This document shows positions 9,285-18,334 of a stretch of DNA of 64,000 bases, in pieces. The notes under the pieces were generated by a model. That model was not told the origin of the DNA. It ran no database searches and worked only from the letters and a program-made list of their open reading frames with translations. Position numbers and translations under genes: made by a program. Source of the stretch: Methylacidiphilum caldifontis (GTDB lineage: Bacteria > Verrucomicrobiota > Verrucomicrobiia > Methylacidiphilales > Methylacidiphilaceae). The stretch covers positions 1,054,001-1,118,000 of the forward strand of contig NZ_CP065957.1 of assembly GCF_017310505.1 (NCBI RefSeq), written 5' to 3'. Positions within the stretch are counted from its first letter, which is position 1. The number at the start of each line of letters is the position of its first letter.

Positions 9285-9396
9285 CTACTCCTGGTCGTGT
9301 TGCCAAAGGATTGCTTATCACCCTTTCCAAAATTAGGGAGCGATCCATGAAATCTTATCCATTGAGGACCCAGCGCTTAAGAAAACTCCTTGTACG
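9285..9396 (-). pseudogene. Decayed fragment of a TpsA exoprotein gene
   Basis: About 110 bp align at DNA level, read on the minus strand, with the middle of the intact exoprotein gene near 11370-11490. Shared blocks include GAGCGATCCATGA, TGAGGAC-CAG-GCTT, GGATTGC and TTGTAC in the same order. Frame is not maintained. It marks a former additional copy downstream of the present two. The remainder of 9182-10209 holds no recognisable gene; its last 300 bp belong to the duplicated unit described separately. Confidence 0.6.
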
Positions 9397-10137
9397 TAAT
9401 GGATGGAATACTTCTGAGACCATAAGCTGATCAAAGCAGCTGGCTGGGTAATGACAAAAAGACTACTAAGCTAAGAGATAATTTTTCAGTCCTAATCCAT
9501 AAAAAATTGGGCAATAGGAAGAGTTCCATTAAAGCTGGAACCTAGGCCAGAAACATTCAGGCTACATTCCCAATTTGCCAAAGATTAGTTGTAGGCTTAG
9601 AAAAAAAAGAGCAAAGCCATGTTCATACCCCTCAATGCCTACGAAACTAAAAACCTCATTATCGACTTCTCTAGGCTTCTTGATCACTGTTCGGGGGGAA
9701 GTGGAAAAGTTTAAAACTATACCCTATGGTTAATCCCCATATTAATCCTTTTTAAGGAGACGATGAATATTTCCCCTTCACATTAATAAGCTATTTAATC
9801 CGTCTTTAAGGTATTGAGTACAAAATAGTCCTGAAAATAAAAAACTTAGGATTAAAAATTGGGAAAAGAAATTTTAATTTGTTTAGACTTAAGCTTTTCC
9901 CCTTTATAACCTTAAGAAAAAAGATCAAATCAATAAATGAAAAGGAAATTGAAACTCAAAACTCCCTAGCCTTATTTTACCAGGCTACCCCACCCATTAC
10001 AAATCCAATCCATGCTTAAAGAAAAAAAAATCCTTAAGATATCCCTATCCAAAGAAGCCAATTTCCATTGCTTTACCTTTTCTTTCCAAAACATTTCCTT
10101 TTTACACTTTGCCTCTCCCTTTCATCCTCAATAAAAA

Positions 10138-10161
10138 AAAGAGGCGGAAACCTTCCGCCTC
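10138..10161 (-). terminator. Rho-independent terminator of tpsA copy 1
   Basis: A 9-bp stem (10141-10149 with 10153-10161) with a 3-nt loop, G+C rich, followed on the minus strand by eight T. It lies about 50 bp past the exoprotein stop codon. Confidence 0.9.
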
Positions 10162-10209
10162 CTTTTTCTTCAATCCCATACAGGGTCTATTCCCACTAGC
10201 CTTTATGCC

Positions 10210-12444
10210 TTATTGCCAGGGGAATGGACTGGTCACCAAAGCAGTAGGTTTGATCACAGCATTATATACCCCAGGGAAAAGGGGAGACTCAGTAGCGGCA
10301 TAAACCGTTGCACTCACTGGTATCGAGGTATGAACAAGAGTATTCCCATCGGTCACAAACGGGGCATTAACAATGATTTGAGGTGCCGAAAGGAATATCC
10401 CCTGTAAATTTGGTCCAGCCACTGCTGTGTAACCATTATCAATCGGCACATTCACCGTCAAGGTTCCACCCGCCTTCAAGGCTACCCCTCCAGGAAAGAT
10501 GAATGAAGGACCAAGATGAAGAATATCAGTGCTTAAGGCATGATCGATAGGAGTACTACCCCCAACCGTCAAGTTGCCTGTAGCATTCACCAATAAGTTC
10601 CCTCCCGAATAGGGTTCAGCATTGGCTAATCCTGTGGGTATAAAAGACTTATTAATAAACGTAGAGTTGTGATCCGAATTTATGACCGCATTGCCATTAA
10701 CAGCCAGGTTAATAACATGAGGAGCTAGAGCACTAGTCACATCAATAGTTATATCCGTAGAACCAAAGTGCCCATTGGCAATATTAAACCCATTAAGAAG
10801 AGCATTGGTGGGACTGACTACATTGCGAACATCCCCCACCGTTGTCAGGTTAAACTTTTCTGTTGTAAGGACCCCATCACCCGTCAAATTACCCCCTTTA
10901 AAACTCACTACTTGGGAAATAATTGGCATGTCTAAGAAAAATGTCGACAGTGGCGCTGCTGCCGAAGATAAAGCAACAGCATGTAAGCCATGTGGATCAG
11001 CAATATTCAGCGCTCCTCCCACAAAAAATACATCCCCTGTCGCACTCGAAGCCCATATATTAATGTTCGGAATCCCCGTTAACTGGTGGGGATAGAGAGG
11101 AGCAAATAAGCTTATGGCAAGATTTCCTGGATTGGTAAAGCTATCTGTCGAGGCCGTTGGACTTGTAATATTAATCTGCCCGCTATTATAAACACTTCCT
11201 AGGGGATATTGCGTATTCAATCTACCCGGATTCTGAGCAAATAAATTAACAAAGTCATAGCCTGACATTATCCCTTTGTTAATCAATGCTCCCTGCTGAG
11301 CCCAAAGATCCACGTTCGTATTCCCTCCATTCATCACCGCTCCTGAATGGTTAACGATGCTCCCCGTAACCCATATCACTATCCCAGGAAGGGTTGCTGC
11401 GGGATTGCCGAGTATTGTTCCTGAATTAGAGAGCGATCCATGATAACTTACCGTCTGAGGACTCAGTGCTTGGGAAAAACTAATTGTACCCAAATTATAT
11501 AGCCAACCTTGCCACATCCCCATGCTCCCATAGCCTAAGCCCCATTGGATATCACTCCCACCAGGAAGAACAAGATTCCCATTTGTCGTTATATTCCCAG
11601 AAGACAAAAGAAACGAGCCAGCTGGAAAAACAAAACTACCAGATGCAGGACCTGAAATGGTAATAGATCCCGCTGTTGCCCCAGAAGTCGAATTGGTTAT
11701 CACACTAGGTGAAGTCACAAATGTATTAGCAAAAGCATAATACCCACTAAATGCATAGCCAGATATAATATTTACAGTTCCAGAAGAACTCGTAACCAAA
11801 GAACCCGACGTAGCAATCCCCACATTCACAGAAGGAGCTGCAATTAATATAGATGCATAATGTGCTCCTGAAGCCGTAATAGATGCCCCAGACTCTACAT
11901 TAACAAATGACCCGACTGTCGTGGGCGCCACACTCACAGTTCCATTAAAAGTCGAAGCTTGACTACTCAAATTATAGCCCAAAAGTCCAAGTCCCCCAGC
12001 AGCTGTAATTGAAGCATTAGGACCCACAATAACCCCACTCCCATTAGCCACATACACTGGGGTAGCACTGAATGTATGTATTGCTCCCATAATGTAGGAA
12101 GGACTGCCTGTCGTGTCTACATTTAATACGCTATTCCCCCCTATACTTAAGTAAGCAGAAGATCCCACATTAAAACCTGGACCACTCCCTGTAACATTCA
12201 ATGTCCCCCCACTACTCCCCCATAAAATTGCCGTAGGTCCGATAACTGACAGCGTAGCAGCATTGGAATATCCTGGTGGTGGTGTCATAGTTGTATAATG
12301 CGCAGTGCCAGCTACAATTGTCCCGTTTCCAGGTAATTGACCAGCTCCAGGCACAGCCCAGCTTTTTGCCCCCACCCCGATCCAAAGTCCAGCCGCTAAA
12401 ATTAAAAGCGCTTTATATAACTTCTTTAAAAATTTCCTTTTCAC
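10210..12444 (-). CDS. TpsA-family exoprotein (two-partner secretion), copy 1
   Basis: A 744-residue secreted protein starting at GTG (12442-12444), with GGAGG nine bases upstream. MKRKFLKKLYKALLILAAG followed by GAKSWA is a signal peptide with probable cleavage after SWA. Residues of about 32-210 form the two-partner-secretion domain: NGTIVAGTA, ILWGSSGGTLN, LNVDTTGSPSYIMGAI, VYVANGSGVIVG and GLLGYNLS match the FHA/HMW pattern. The rest is Gly/Ser/Asn/Thr-rich, as in a beta-helix. It has about sixteen N-x-S/T sequons. The last ~230 residues are almost identical to copy 2. Export through the TpsB encoded at 15182-16993 is expected. The function (adhesin or other) is not shown by the sequence. 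Confidence 0.8.
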   Translation of the reverse strand: MKRKFLKKLYKALLILAAGLWIGVGAKSWAVPGAGQLPGNGTIVAGTAHYTTMTPPPGYSNAATLSVIGPTAILWGSSGGTLNVTGSGPGFNVGSSAYLSIGGNSVLNVDTTGSPSYIMGAIHTFSATPVYVANGSGVIVGPNASITAAGGLGLLGYNLSSQASTFNGTVSVAPTTVGSFVNVESGASITASGAHYASILIAAPSVNVGIATSGSLVTSSSGTVNIISGYAFSGYYAFANTFVTSPSVITNSTSGATAGSITISGPASGSFVFPAGSFLLSSGNITTNGNLVLPGGSDIQWGLGYGSMGMWQGWLYNLGTISFSQALSPQTVSYHGSLSNSGTILGNPAATLPGIVIWVTGSIVNHSGAVMNGGNTNVDLWAQQGALINKGIMSGYDFVNLFAQNPGRLNTQYPLGSVYNSGQINITSPTASTDSFTNPGNLAISLFAPLYPHQLTGIPNINIWASSATGDVFFVGGALNIADPHGLHAVALSSAAAPLSTFFLDMPIISQVVSFKGGNLTGDGVLTTEKFNLTTVGDVRNVVSPTNALLNGFNIANGHFGSTDITIDVTSALAPHVINLAVNGNAVINSDHNSTFINKSFIPTGLANAEPYSGGNLLVNATGNLTVGGSTPIDHALSTDILHLGPSFIFPGGVALKAGGTLTVNVPIDNGYTAVAGPNLQGIFLSAPQIIVNAPFVTDGNTLVHTSIPVSATVYAATESPLFPGVYNAVIKPTALVTSPFPWQ

Positions 12445-12891
12445 GGTCTCGTTTCCTCCGTTACGTTTTAGCTCATATTTTATATCAGATCTATTTTTTG
12501 TTTTCCTTCTTCTTGGTATTACATAAAAATTAAAAAAATATTCTAAGCTTTGTTTTCCTATTTTTTTATACTTACATTCTTCCTCTCTATATTCTCAAGA
12601 AAAAAGATAAAACCAATAAATGAAAAGGAAATTGAAACTCAAAACTCCCTAGCCTTATTTATCAGGCTACCCCAGCCGGTACAAATCCAATCCCTGCTTA
12701 AAGAAAAAAATCCTTAAGAATATCCCTATCCAAAGAAGCCAATTTCCATTGCTTTACCTTTTCTTTCCCAAACATTTCCTTTTTACACTTTGCCTCTCCC
12801 TTTCATCCTCAATAAAAAAAAGGAGGCGGAAACCTTCCGCCTCCTTTTCCTTCAATCTCAAACAGGGTCTATCCCCACTAGCCTTTATGCC
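12445..12891. other. Spacer between the two tpsA genes
   Basis: It holds the ribosome site of copy 1, about 120 bp of A+T-rich sequence, and from about 12594 the 3' flank of copy 2, which repeats the flank at 9911-10209. No gene is seen. Confidence 0.7.
12814..12845 (-). terminator. Rho-independent terminator of tpsA copy 2
   Basis: An 11-bp stem (12821-12831 with 12835-12845) with a 3-nt loop, then seven T on the minus strand. It is the duplicate of the terminator near 10141, extended by two pairs. Confidence 0.9.
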
Positions 12892-14985
12892 TTATTGCCA
12901 GGGGAATGGACTGGTCACCAAAGCAGTAGGCTTGATCACAACATTATATGTCCCAGGGAATAAGGAAGACTCAGTAGCGGCATAAACCGCTGCACTCACT
13001 GGTACCGAGGTATGAACAAAAGTATTTCCATTGGTCACAAACGGAGCATTAACAATGATTTGAGGTGCCGAAAGGAATATCCCCTGTAAATTCGGTCCAG
13101 CTACCGCTGTGTAACCATTATCAATCGGGTTATTTACCGTCAAGGTTCCTCCCGCCTTCAAGTATACCCCACCAGGAAAGATGAATGAAGGACCAAGATG
13201 AAGAACATCAGTGCTTAAGGCAAAATCGGTAGGAAAACTACCCCCAACCGTCAAATTGCCTGTAGCATTCACCAGCAAGTGCCCTCCCGAATAGGGTTCA
13301 GCATTAGATAATCCTATTGGTGCCAAACTATTAATAAACGTAGAGGTGTCACCCGAATTTATGACCGCATTACCATTAACAGCCAGGTTAATAACATGAG
13401 GACCTATAGCAGTAGACGGATCAATTTCAATAGTCGTAGAACCAAAGGGCCCATTGGCAATATTAAACCCATTAAGAAGAGGATTGGTGGGACTGACTAC
13501 ATTTCTTACATTTCCCGCAACATCCAAATCAACAAAGTTAGCTGTTAAAACACCCAAGCCAGTCAGATTTCCAACAAAAAAATCTGCGTTGGTTGCCGTT
13601 AGATTGGTCCCTAAAAGCATCGTGCCAGTCGGGGATGTTTTAAAATGAGCTGTAGTACCGACAAGAGTAGCTCCCGCTAAGTTCACTGGCCCCGTTAAAT
13701 AGATCGAGCCGGTACTTGGATCAGCTGAAAGACTTAAATGATTGGCACTACTGCTATTGGTAATTTGTATCGTCCCACTGCTCGCTATACTTCCAAGAGT
13801 ATAAGGACCAAGCTGGTTAGGATTTTTTGCAGTAAGGGAGACAGCCGTATTTCCCATTATCGTTCCCATGTTATTAATTCCCCCACCCGCAGCTTTCAAA
13901 GTCGTATTAAATCCTGATGATCCAATGGTCGCCCCCACGTTGTTGGTAATACTTCCACCTACAGCAAGATGAATATTAGAACTACTTGCTATAATAGATC
14001 CATTATTGACTAATGAACCAGAGCTACCAGATGATGAAGAGAAATCTCCTGTAATCGTTCCATTATTGGTAAATGTGGAAGCAGCAAGATTAGAAGAATT
14101 CCCCGTACCCCATTGAGCTAACACACCTGTTAAAACAAGATTCCCATTTGTCGTTATATTCCCAGAAGAATATAAAAATGAGCTACTAGGATCTGTAAAA
14201 AATAATGATGAAGGTCCACTTAACGTAATCGATCCCGATGTCCCGGAAATCGGGGAGATCGAGCCAGCAGTAAAGCTACCATTTGATACATTATAACTTG
14301 CTACCGAATATCCCGAAAGAATATCTAAAAAAGTCATTCCAGAAAATGAAGTAGGAGTAGCCACAGCCACATTAACTTGGGGAGCAGCAACAAGTATAGT
14401 ATTTCCGGCTCCTACAGTAATACTCGCCCCGGATTGAATCGTAACAGCCCCTCCCGTAGTCATGGTCGGTGTCACACTCACCGTTCCACTAAAACTACTC
14501 GCCTGGGCCGAGAGATCATATCCCAAAAGACCAACGCCCCCCGCCGTAATCGTTGCTCCTGAACCAACAATCACTCCACTCCCATTGGCCACATAAATAG
14601 GAATACCCGTAGCAGTAATCGCACCCATAATGTAAGAGGGGCTACCCGTCGTATCCACATTGAGAAGAGAAGTAAAACCAGTAATAGTTAATGAAGCCGC
14701 CGATCCCACATTAAACCCTGGTCCTGAACCGGTTACATTCAAAGTTCCTGTAGAACCCCACAAAATCGCTGCATTACCACTTCCATTCAGAGTAGCTGCA
14801 TTAATATAACCAGGTGGTATAGCACTAGGACTATAACTACTAACTGTTCCCGATACAGTTGTTCCATTCCCCGGCAACTGTCCAGCACCCGGCACAGCCC
14901 AGCTTTTTGCACCCAACCCGATCCAAAGTCCAGCCGCTAAAATTAAAAGCGCTTTATATAACTTCTTTAAGAATTTCCTTTTCAC
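12892..14985 (-). CDS. TpsA-family exoprotein (two-partner secretion), copy 2
   Basis: A 697-residue paralogue of copy 1, also starting at GTG (14983-14985) behind GGAGG. The first 38 residues, including the signal peptide, are nearly the same as copy 1, and so are the last ~230, ending in LVTSPFPWQ. The TPS domain is recognisable: AILWGSTGTLNV, LLNVDTTGSPSYIMGAI, IYVANGSGVIVGSGATI. The central Ser/Thr/Gly-rich stretch differs. It lies 196 bp downstream of the tpsB gene on the same strand, with a terminator of its own. The family is secreted across the outer membrane by its TpsB partner. What it binds is unknown. Confidence 0.8.
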   Translation of the reverse strand: MKRKFLKKLYKALLILAAGLWIGLGAKSWAVPGAGQLPGNGTTVSGTVSSYSPSAIPPGYINAATLNGSGNAAILWGSTGTLNVTGSGPGFNVGSAASLTITGFTSLLNVDTTGSPSYIMGAITATGIPIYVANGSGVIVGSGATITAGGVGLLGYDLSAQASSFSGTVSVTPTMTTGGAVTIQSGASITVGAGNTILVAAPQVNVAVATPTSFSGMTFLDILSGYSVASYNVSNGSFTAGSISPISGTSGSITLSGPSSLFFTDPSSSFLYSSGNITTNGNLVLTGVLAQWGTGNSSNLAASTFTNNGTITGDFSSSSGSSGSLVNNGSIIASSSNIHLAVGGSITNNVGATIGSSGFNTTLKAAGGGINNMGTIMGNTAVSLTAKNPNQLGPYTLGSIASSGTIQITNSSSANHLSLSADPSTGSIYLTGPVNLAGATLVGTTAHFKTSPTGTMLLGTNLTATNADFFVGNLTGLGVLTANFVDLDVAGNVRNVVSPTNPLLNGFNIANGPFGSTTIEIDPSTAIGPHVINLAVNGNAVINSGDTSTFINSLAPIGLSNAEPYSGGHLLVNATGNLTVGGSFPTDFALSTDVLHLGPSFIFPGGVYLKAGGTLTVNNPIDNGYTAVAGPNLQGIFLSAPQIIVNAPFVTNGNTFVHTSVPVSAAVYAATESSLFPGTYNVVIKPTALVTSPFPWQ

Positions 14986-15181
14986 GGTCTCGTTTCCTCC
15001 TTTACTTTTTAGTGTTTATTGTTGAAAGGATCTTCCCTTTAATCATTTTCTTTTTGAGTTGTCAAAGAAAAAATAGAAATTTTTAAAAAATTTTTTCCCT
15101 TGAGATTCTTTCCTTTTTAAAACTATCCGCCTTCTCAAGACTTTACCCTTCTTTCTTTTATTTTCTTTGGAATAGCAACAA

Positions 15182-16993
15182 TTAAAAATTCTGTCTTAAA
15201 ACAAAAAGAATCGCCGCTCTTCCCCCCGTGGCATAATTTCTCTGGTCAACCGGCACATTGATCGACATCACCGGAAATGCCGCGTAAGCACTGAGGGTTG
15301 TTCCATAACGATGGACCAGGTCAACACTTACTCCCACATCCCCTAGGTATTGCCAAGCCGCTACCGCCCCCTGGGGCAGAAAATTAAACCGACTTCCCCC
15401 AAATTCCGTATATCCCGATGCATTGATGGTAAATCCTCCAAGATTCCATGTTGGCGAGTAAAGAACGCTTCGCCCTATAAAGCCCGAATCTCCAAAAAGA
15501 ACAGCCGGGTACCAAGCCGAAAGATTACCCATCCCCCCCAAAATCCACATGTCCATGATCGGCAAGGTGTTTTGCGAAATTTGCCCATAACCCGAAACCA
15601 TGAAATTCATCCCGTAAGGAAGAGACTGCACATAATCCAGGTTGATCTTTTCATAAGTAAAATAGGGATTGGGCGCCCCAGGAATACCATCGACATTCTG
15701 GTTTAAGATCTGAAAACCACCATGAGCATAGGAATGAACTACGTGCGCTCCGGCATCCCAATGGGCTGGTCTTCCAAAAGCGATAAAATTCTGGGTATAG
15801 GTCGATCCAATCTGAAAAGAATTATAATCTTGAGCATAAAGGTGTTGAAAAAGAAAATAATCCTGGAAATTGGTAAAAGCCATGTACTCATCAAAACCCC
15901 AACGGATCGATTCACTGGCATAAGCAACCTGTTGTCCATAGAGCTGCCAGTAGCGCAGATCACCCGAGCTTCCCGAGGCCAGAAAACTGGCTAGCTCAGG
16001 GGTCATCCCCGGAATGTTAAAAAGCCCCAAGGCATTAGGTCCCTCCACAAAATGCATCTGCCTATACATCACCCCATAAACCCCAAAGGGATTAGCCCAG
16101 GAAAGACCAAAGGTTCCCGCATAATAAGTTCCCCCATTACTGTAGGTATCAAAACCGGTCAGTCCATCGGAAAGATCTCCCGTGATCTGTAGTCCATAGC
16201 CTGGCCTGTAAGCGACCACAAGATCAGTTAAATACCGAGAAACAAATCGAGTTCCGTAGTTACCAAACATTACGGAGGTATCCCACGGCTTGGCTTCATC
16301 GAGCACATTGGGCGTAAAAGTCTGAACGGGCTGCGATTCCACGAACATTTCACTGGTAGCATAATCTTTACCCGGTTCAAAATGGACTTTAGGCTGTTCT
16401 TGCTGCCTGCGTGCATAGTTTTCGGCATTAATGTTGTCCCGGATCACATCCGAAGTTTGCACATCTGTTCTATTCTTTAACCCGTAGTAAAAAAGATTAA
16501 GCGGTTTTTCTGCATGAATAGCGCTGATTTTTCCTTCGATCACTTCTAACTCTACCTGGTGATCTTCGGCATAGGCCCTGACGGTCACAAGAAAATAGCC
16601 CTTCCTCTGGTAAAGCGTTTTTAGTCGATTCACAGCATCTTCTGGGCCAGTCGCCTCCCTTAAGCTTTTTTTAATTGTTCCGCTAGAAAGCACCGTATTG
16701 CCCGTGACAACATAGGTATAAGGAGGGGCAGAAACGATGATCGGCTTGGCTTTAAGCTCCCTGGGATTGACGAAACTGACCGGTTGCCTTTCTTTGGGAA
16801 GATTAAAAGGAAGAACCTCAGGTTGTTGATCAGCTTGGGCAATGGGATTTTCTTCCCTTTCAGGATTACTAGGCAAGGCTTCTTCTGTCAATTCATTGGT
16901 CTTTGAACCATTTTGGCCGTTTTGTTCTTCACCTGCAAAAGAGAAAGAACAAAAAAAAATGAGCAAAAAACCGATTTTAAACAAAAACCTCAT
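15182..16993 (-). CDS. TpsB outer-membrane transporter (FhaC/ShlB family)
   Basis: A 603-residue protein with a signal peptide (LLIFFCSFSFA|GEE, residues 10-23), a Gln/Glu-rich linker, a POTRA domain at about 85-160 (PPYTYVVTGNTVLSS, LYQRKGYFLVTVRAYAED, LEVIEGKI) and a C-terminal beta-barrel ending in LFVLRQNF, with a terminal Phe as outer-membrane proteins have. Such proteins move TpsA partners across the outer membrane. The usual loop-6 VRGY/F tetrad is not seen; the equivalent place appears to read NLSAWYPAVLFGDSG. Only one POTRA is obvious, where FhaC has two. It lies upstream of the two exoprotein genes on the same strand. Confidence 0.8.
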   Translation of the reverse strand: MRFLFKIGFLLIFFCSFSFAGEEQNGQNGSKTNELTEEALPSNPEREENPIAQADQQPEVLPFNLPKERQPVSFVNPRELKAKPIIVSAPPYTYVVTGNTVLSSGTIKKSLREATGPEDAVNRLKTLYQRKGYFLVTVRAYAEDHQVELEVIEGKISAIHAEKPLNLFYYGLKNRTDVQTSDVIRDNINAENYARRQQEQPKVHFEPGKDYATSEMFVESQPVQTFTPNVLDEAKPWDTSVMFGNYGTRFVSRYLTDLVVAYRPGYGLQITGDLSDGLTGFDTYSNGGTYYAGTFGLSWANPFGVYGVMYRQMHFVEGPNALGLFNIPGMTPELASFLASGSSGDLRYWQLYGQQVAYASESIRWGFDEYMAFTNFQDYFLFQHLYAQDYNSFQIGSTYTQNFIAFGRPAHWDAGAHVVHSYAHGGFQILNQNVDGIPGAPNPYFTYEKINLDYVQSLPYGMNFMVSGYGQISQNTLPIMDMWILGGMGNLSAWYPAVLFGDSGFIGRSVLYSPTWNLGGFTINASGYTEFGGSRFNFLPQGAVAAWQYLGDVGVSVDLVHRYGTTLSAYAAFPVMSINVPVDQRNYATGGRAAILFVLRQNF

Positions 16994-17079
16994 GGGAAAG
17001 TATTACTTGTAAAAGTTAACCCTTTACTTTTCAACCTGTTTTTAAGCTTAAATTTTTTTTCCCAAGAAATTTACAAGTC

Positions 17080-17472
17080 TTATTCTTCGACATACCGGAT
17101 GGCTACCGCATGGTAGGCGGGAATGTAGCGGTTAAGGTTAGCGTCGTACATTCCCCCCGAAGTATTGATGATAAAAGGATTGCCAATGGGAACCGAGCGA
17201 TCTTCTATGATCAAAGCTTCAGCTCCAAGTTCTCTTGCTTTCTGGCTTAAAGCGCTAACCAGTTCAGTCTTGGGGCTGTTTTCAGCTCCTCGAACATCCA
17301 TTTCAGCAATCTTCACATACTTTCTTTTGGGCTCTTTATTTAAAATTTCTACATAGCGGCTCGGGCTATAAGTTTCGCTTCCCAATCTCTTGACTCGGAC
17401 CGATTCCTGGTGAGCACAGCTCAAGAAAAAGAAAAGAAAGAAAATGCAAAAACCATAAGAAACAGAGCGCAT
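17080..17472 (-). CDS. Putative lipoprotein
   Basis: About 130 residues. MRSVSYGFCIFFLFFFLSCAHQ is a lipoprotein signal with the lipobox LSC|A, so the mature protein would be anchored by an acylated Cys. The mature part has a small alpha/beta look (YVKIAEMDVRGA, ALSQKARELGAEALIIED), resembling small periplasmic DUF4156-like lipoproteins. I chose the ATG at 17472, ten bases after the stop of the upstream parvulin gene; a longer frame from 17505 would overlap that gene and displace the signal. It is probably co-transcribed with the parvulin. Its function is not known. Confidence 0.65.
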   Translation of the reverse strand: MRSVSYGFCIFFLFFFLSCAHQESVRVKRLGSETYSPSRYVEILNKEPKRKYVKIAEMDVRGAENSPKTELVSALSQKARELGAEALIIEDRSVPIGNPFIINTSGGMYDANLNRYIPAYHAVAIRYVEE

Positions 17473-17482
17473 GGAAGGGTTA

Positions 17483-18334
17483 TTATGGGGTTGAAGAAGA
17501 AACATTCAAGGGGAAAATCTGAACTTGACTTGCAGCGATCAGTTCCTGGACATATTTCTTTAAGTTTTCCTGCTCGATCTGCTGAATTAACTGCGGTTTG
17601 AGTTCCTCGTAAGAGGGCACTTTCATGGGTCTAACCGCAAGAAGCTGGATCACGTCCCAACCCATCGAAGAAAGAATGGGGCCTCCCACCTCACCGGGTT
17701 TAAGTTTCTCGATTAAAGAATACGCGGAAAGTACAAGGCTCATGCTGTTCTGCCATCCCAACTCCCCTCCCCGGTCAGCGGTCTGTTTTTCTATGGATTC
17801 CATCGCCAACAAAGAGAAATTCTCTCCTTTTTTTAACCTCTCCATAATTTCAAGGGCTTTTCTCCTTGAGGGAAGCACAATATGCCTTAGCTTATATTCT
17901 ACCTTGGGAAAGTTTTTTAAAAGCTGGGCATAGCGCATCCGCAGCTCTCCTTCAGAAGGGGGTTTAACCTTGATTTTCTTCTGTACAACCAGCTCGGTTA
18001 GGGCTTTACGGTTAAATTCTTCTTGAGCTTTGAGTAGTTCCTTACTTTTCTCCAGGTCAAGCTTGAGGGCCTCTTGATAAAGAATTTCCTGTTGGACAAG
18101 GCTAACGAGGGCATTTTGGATAGCCTGGTTATCGGGCTTGGTAATCCCCGCTTTTTTTAGCTCCGCAAGCACGTAAGATTTTCTGATTTCCACCCCATTG
18201 ACCAAAGCAAGAACCTGGTCATCCTCCATTACCCCCGATTGAGAAAAAAGAGCGGCAAGACCAAGAACCCAAAAAAAGATAAAAAAGGAAAACTTCCGGA
18301 CTGAATTCATGGTAAGATTTAGAGGGAATTTCAT
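17483..18334 (-). CDS. Parvulin-type peptidyl-prolyl isomerase (SurA/PpiC-like)
   Basis: A 283-residue protein. A hydrophobic segment at about 14-33 is a signal peptide or anchor. The next region (LALVNGVEIRKSYVLAELKKAG) is the SurA-like N-terminal chaperone helix pattern. The parvulin domain lies at about 125-235: YKLRHIVLPSRRKALEIMERL, GENFSLLAMESIEKQTADRGGELGW and LKPGEVGGPILSSMGWDVIQL. Family members fold outer-membrane proteins in the periplasm, and TpsB, porins and exoproteins encoded nearby would be suitable clients (inference). It is followed ten bases later by a small lipoprotein gene. Confidence 0.85.
   Translation of the reverse strand: MKFPLNLTMNSVRKFSFFIFFWVLGLAALFSQSGVMEDDQVLALVNGVEIRKSYVLAELKKAGITKPDNQAIQNALVSLVQQEILYQEALKLDLEKSKELLKAQEEFNRKALTELVVQKKIKVKPPSEGELRMRYAQLLKNFPKVEYKLRHIVLPSRRKALEIMERLKKGENFSLLAMESIEKQTADRGGELGWQNSMSLVLSAYSLIEKLKPGEVGGPILSSMGWDVIQLLAVRPMKVPSYEELKPQLIQQIEQENLKKYVQELIAASQVQIFPLNVSSSTP

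Larger units (their letters stand above)
9182..10209. other. Gene-free 1-kb region downstream of the tpsA tandem
   Basis: The only plus-strand frame (9233-9430) runs antisense across the tpsA fragment and is not believed to be a gene. From about 9911 the sequence matches the segment beginning near 12594, including the terminator, so that part is the 3' flank of the duplicated exoprotein unit. Nothing is recognised between 9400 and 9910. Confidence 0.6.
9911..12475. repeat. Tandem segmental duplication, unit A (tpsA copy plus 3' flank)
   Basis: Unit A runs from the 3' flank near 9911 through the terminator and the exoprotein gene to its ribosome site. It matches unit B (about 12594-15015) closely in the 3' flank, in roughly the last 230 codons and in the first 40 codons, while the middle of the gene is strongly diverged. 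The boundaries are by eye. Confidence 0.8.
12594..15015. repeat. Tandem segmental duplication, unit B (tpsA copy plus 3' flank)
   Basis: The partner of unit A. The 3' flank, terminator, C-terminal third, signal-peptide region and ribosome site are near-identical to unit A, while the central part of the gene differs in sequence and length. Confidence 0.8.

Noticed and set aside
9233-9430. 65-residue plus-strand frame
   Set aside because: It runs antisense across the decayed exoprotein fragment; similarity is on the other strand.
10210-15015. CRISPR-like repeats
   Set aside because: The repetition is of whole exoprotein genes; no regular short repeats with unique spacers occur anywhere in the window.
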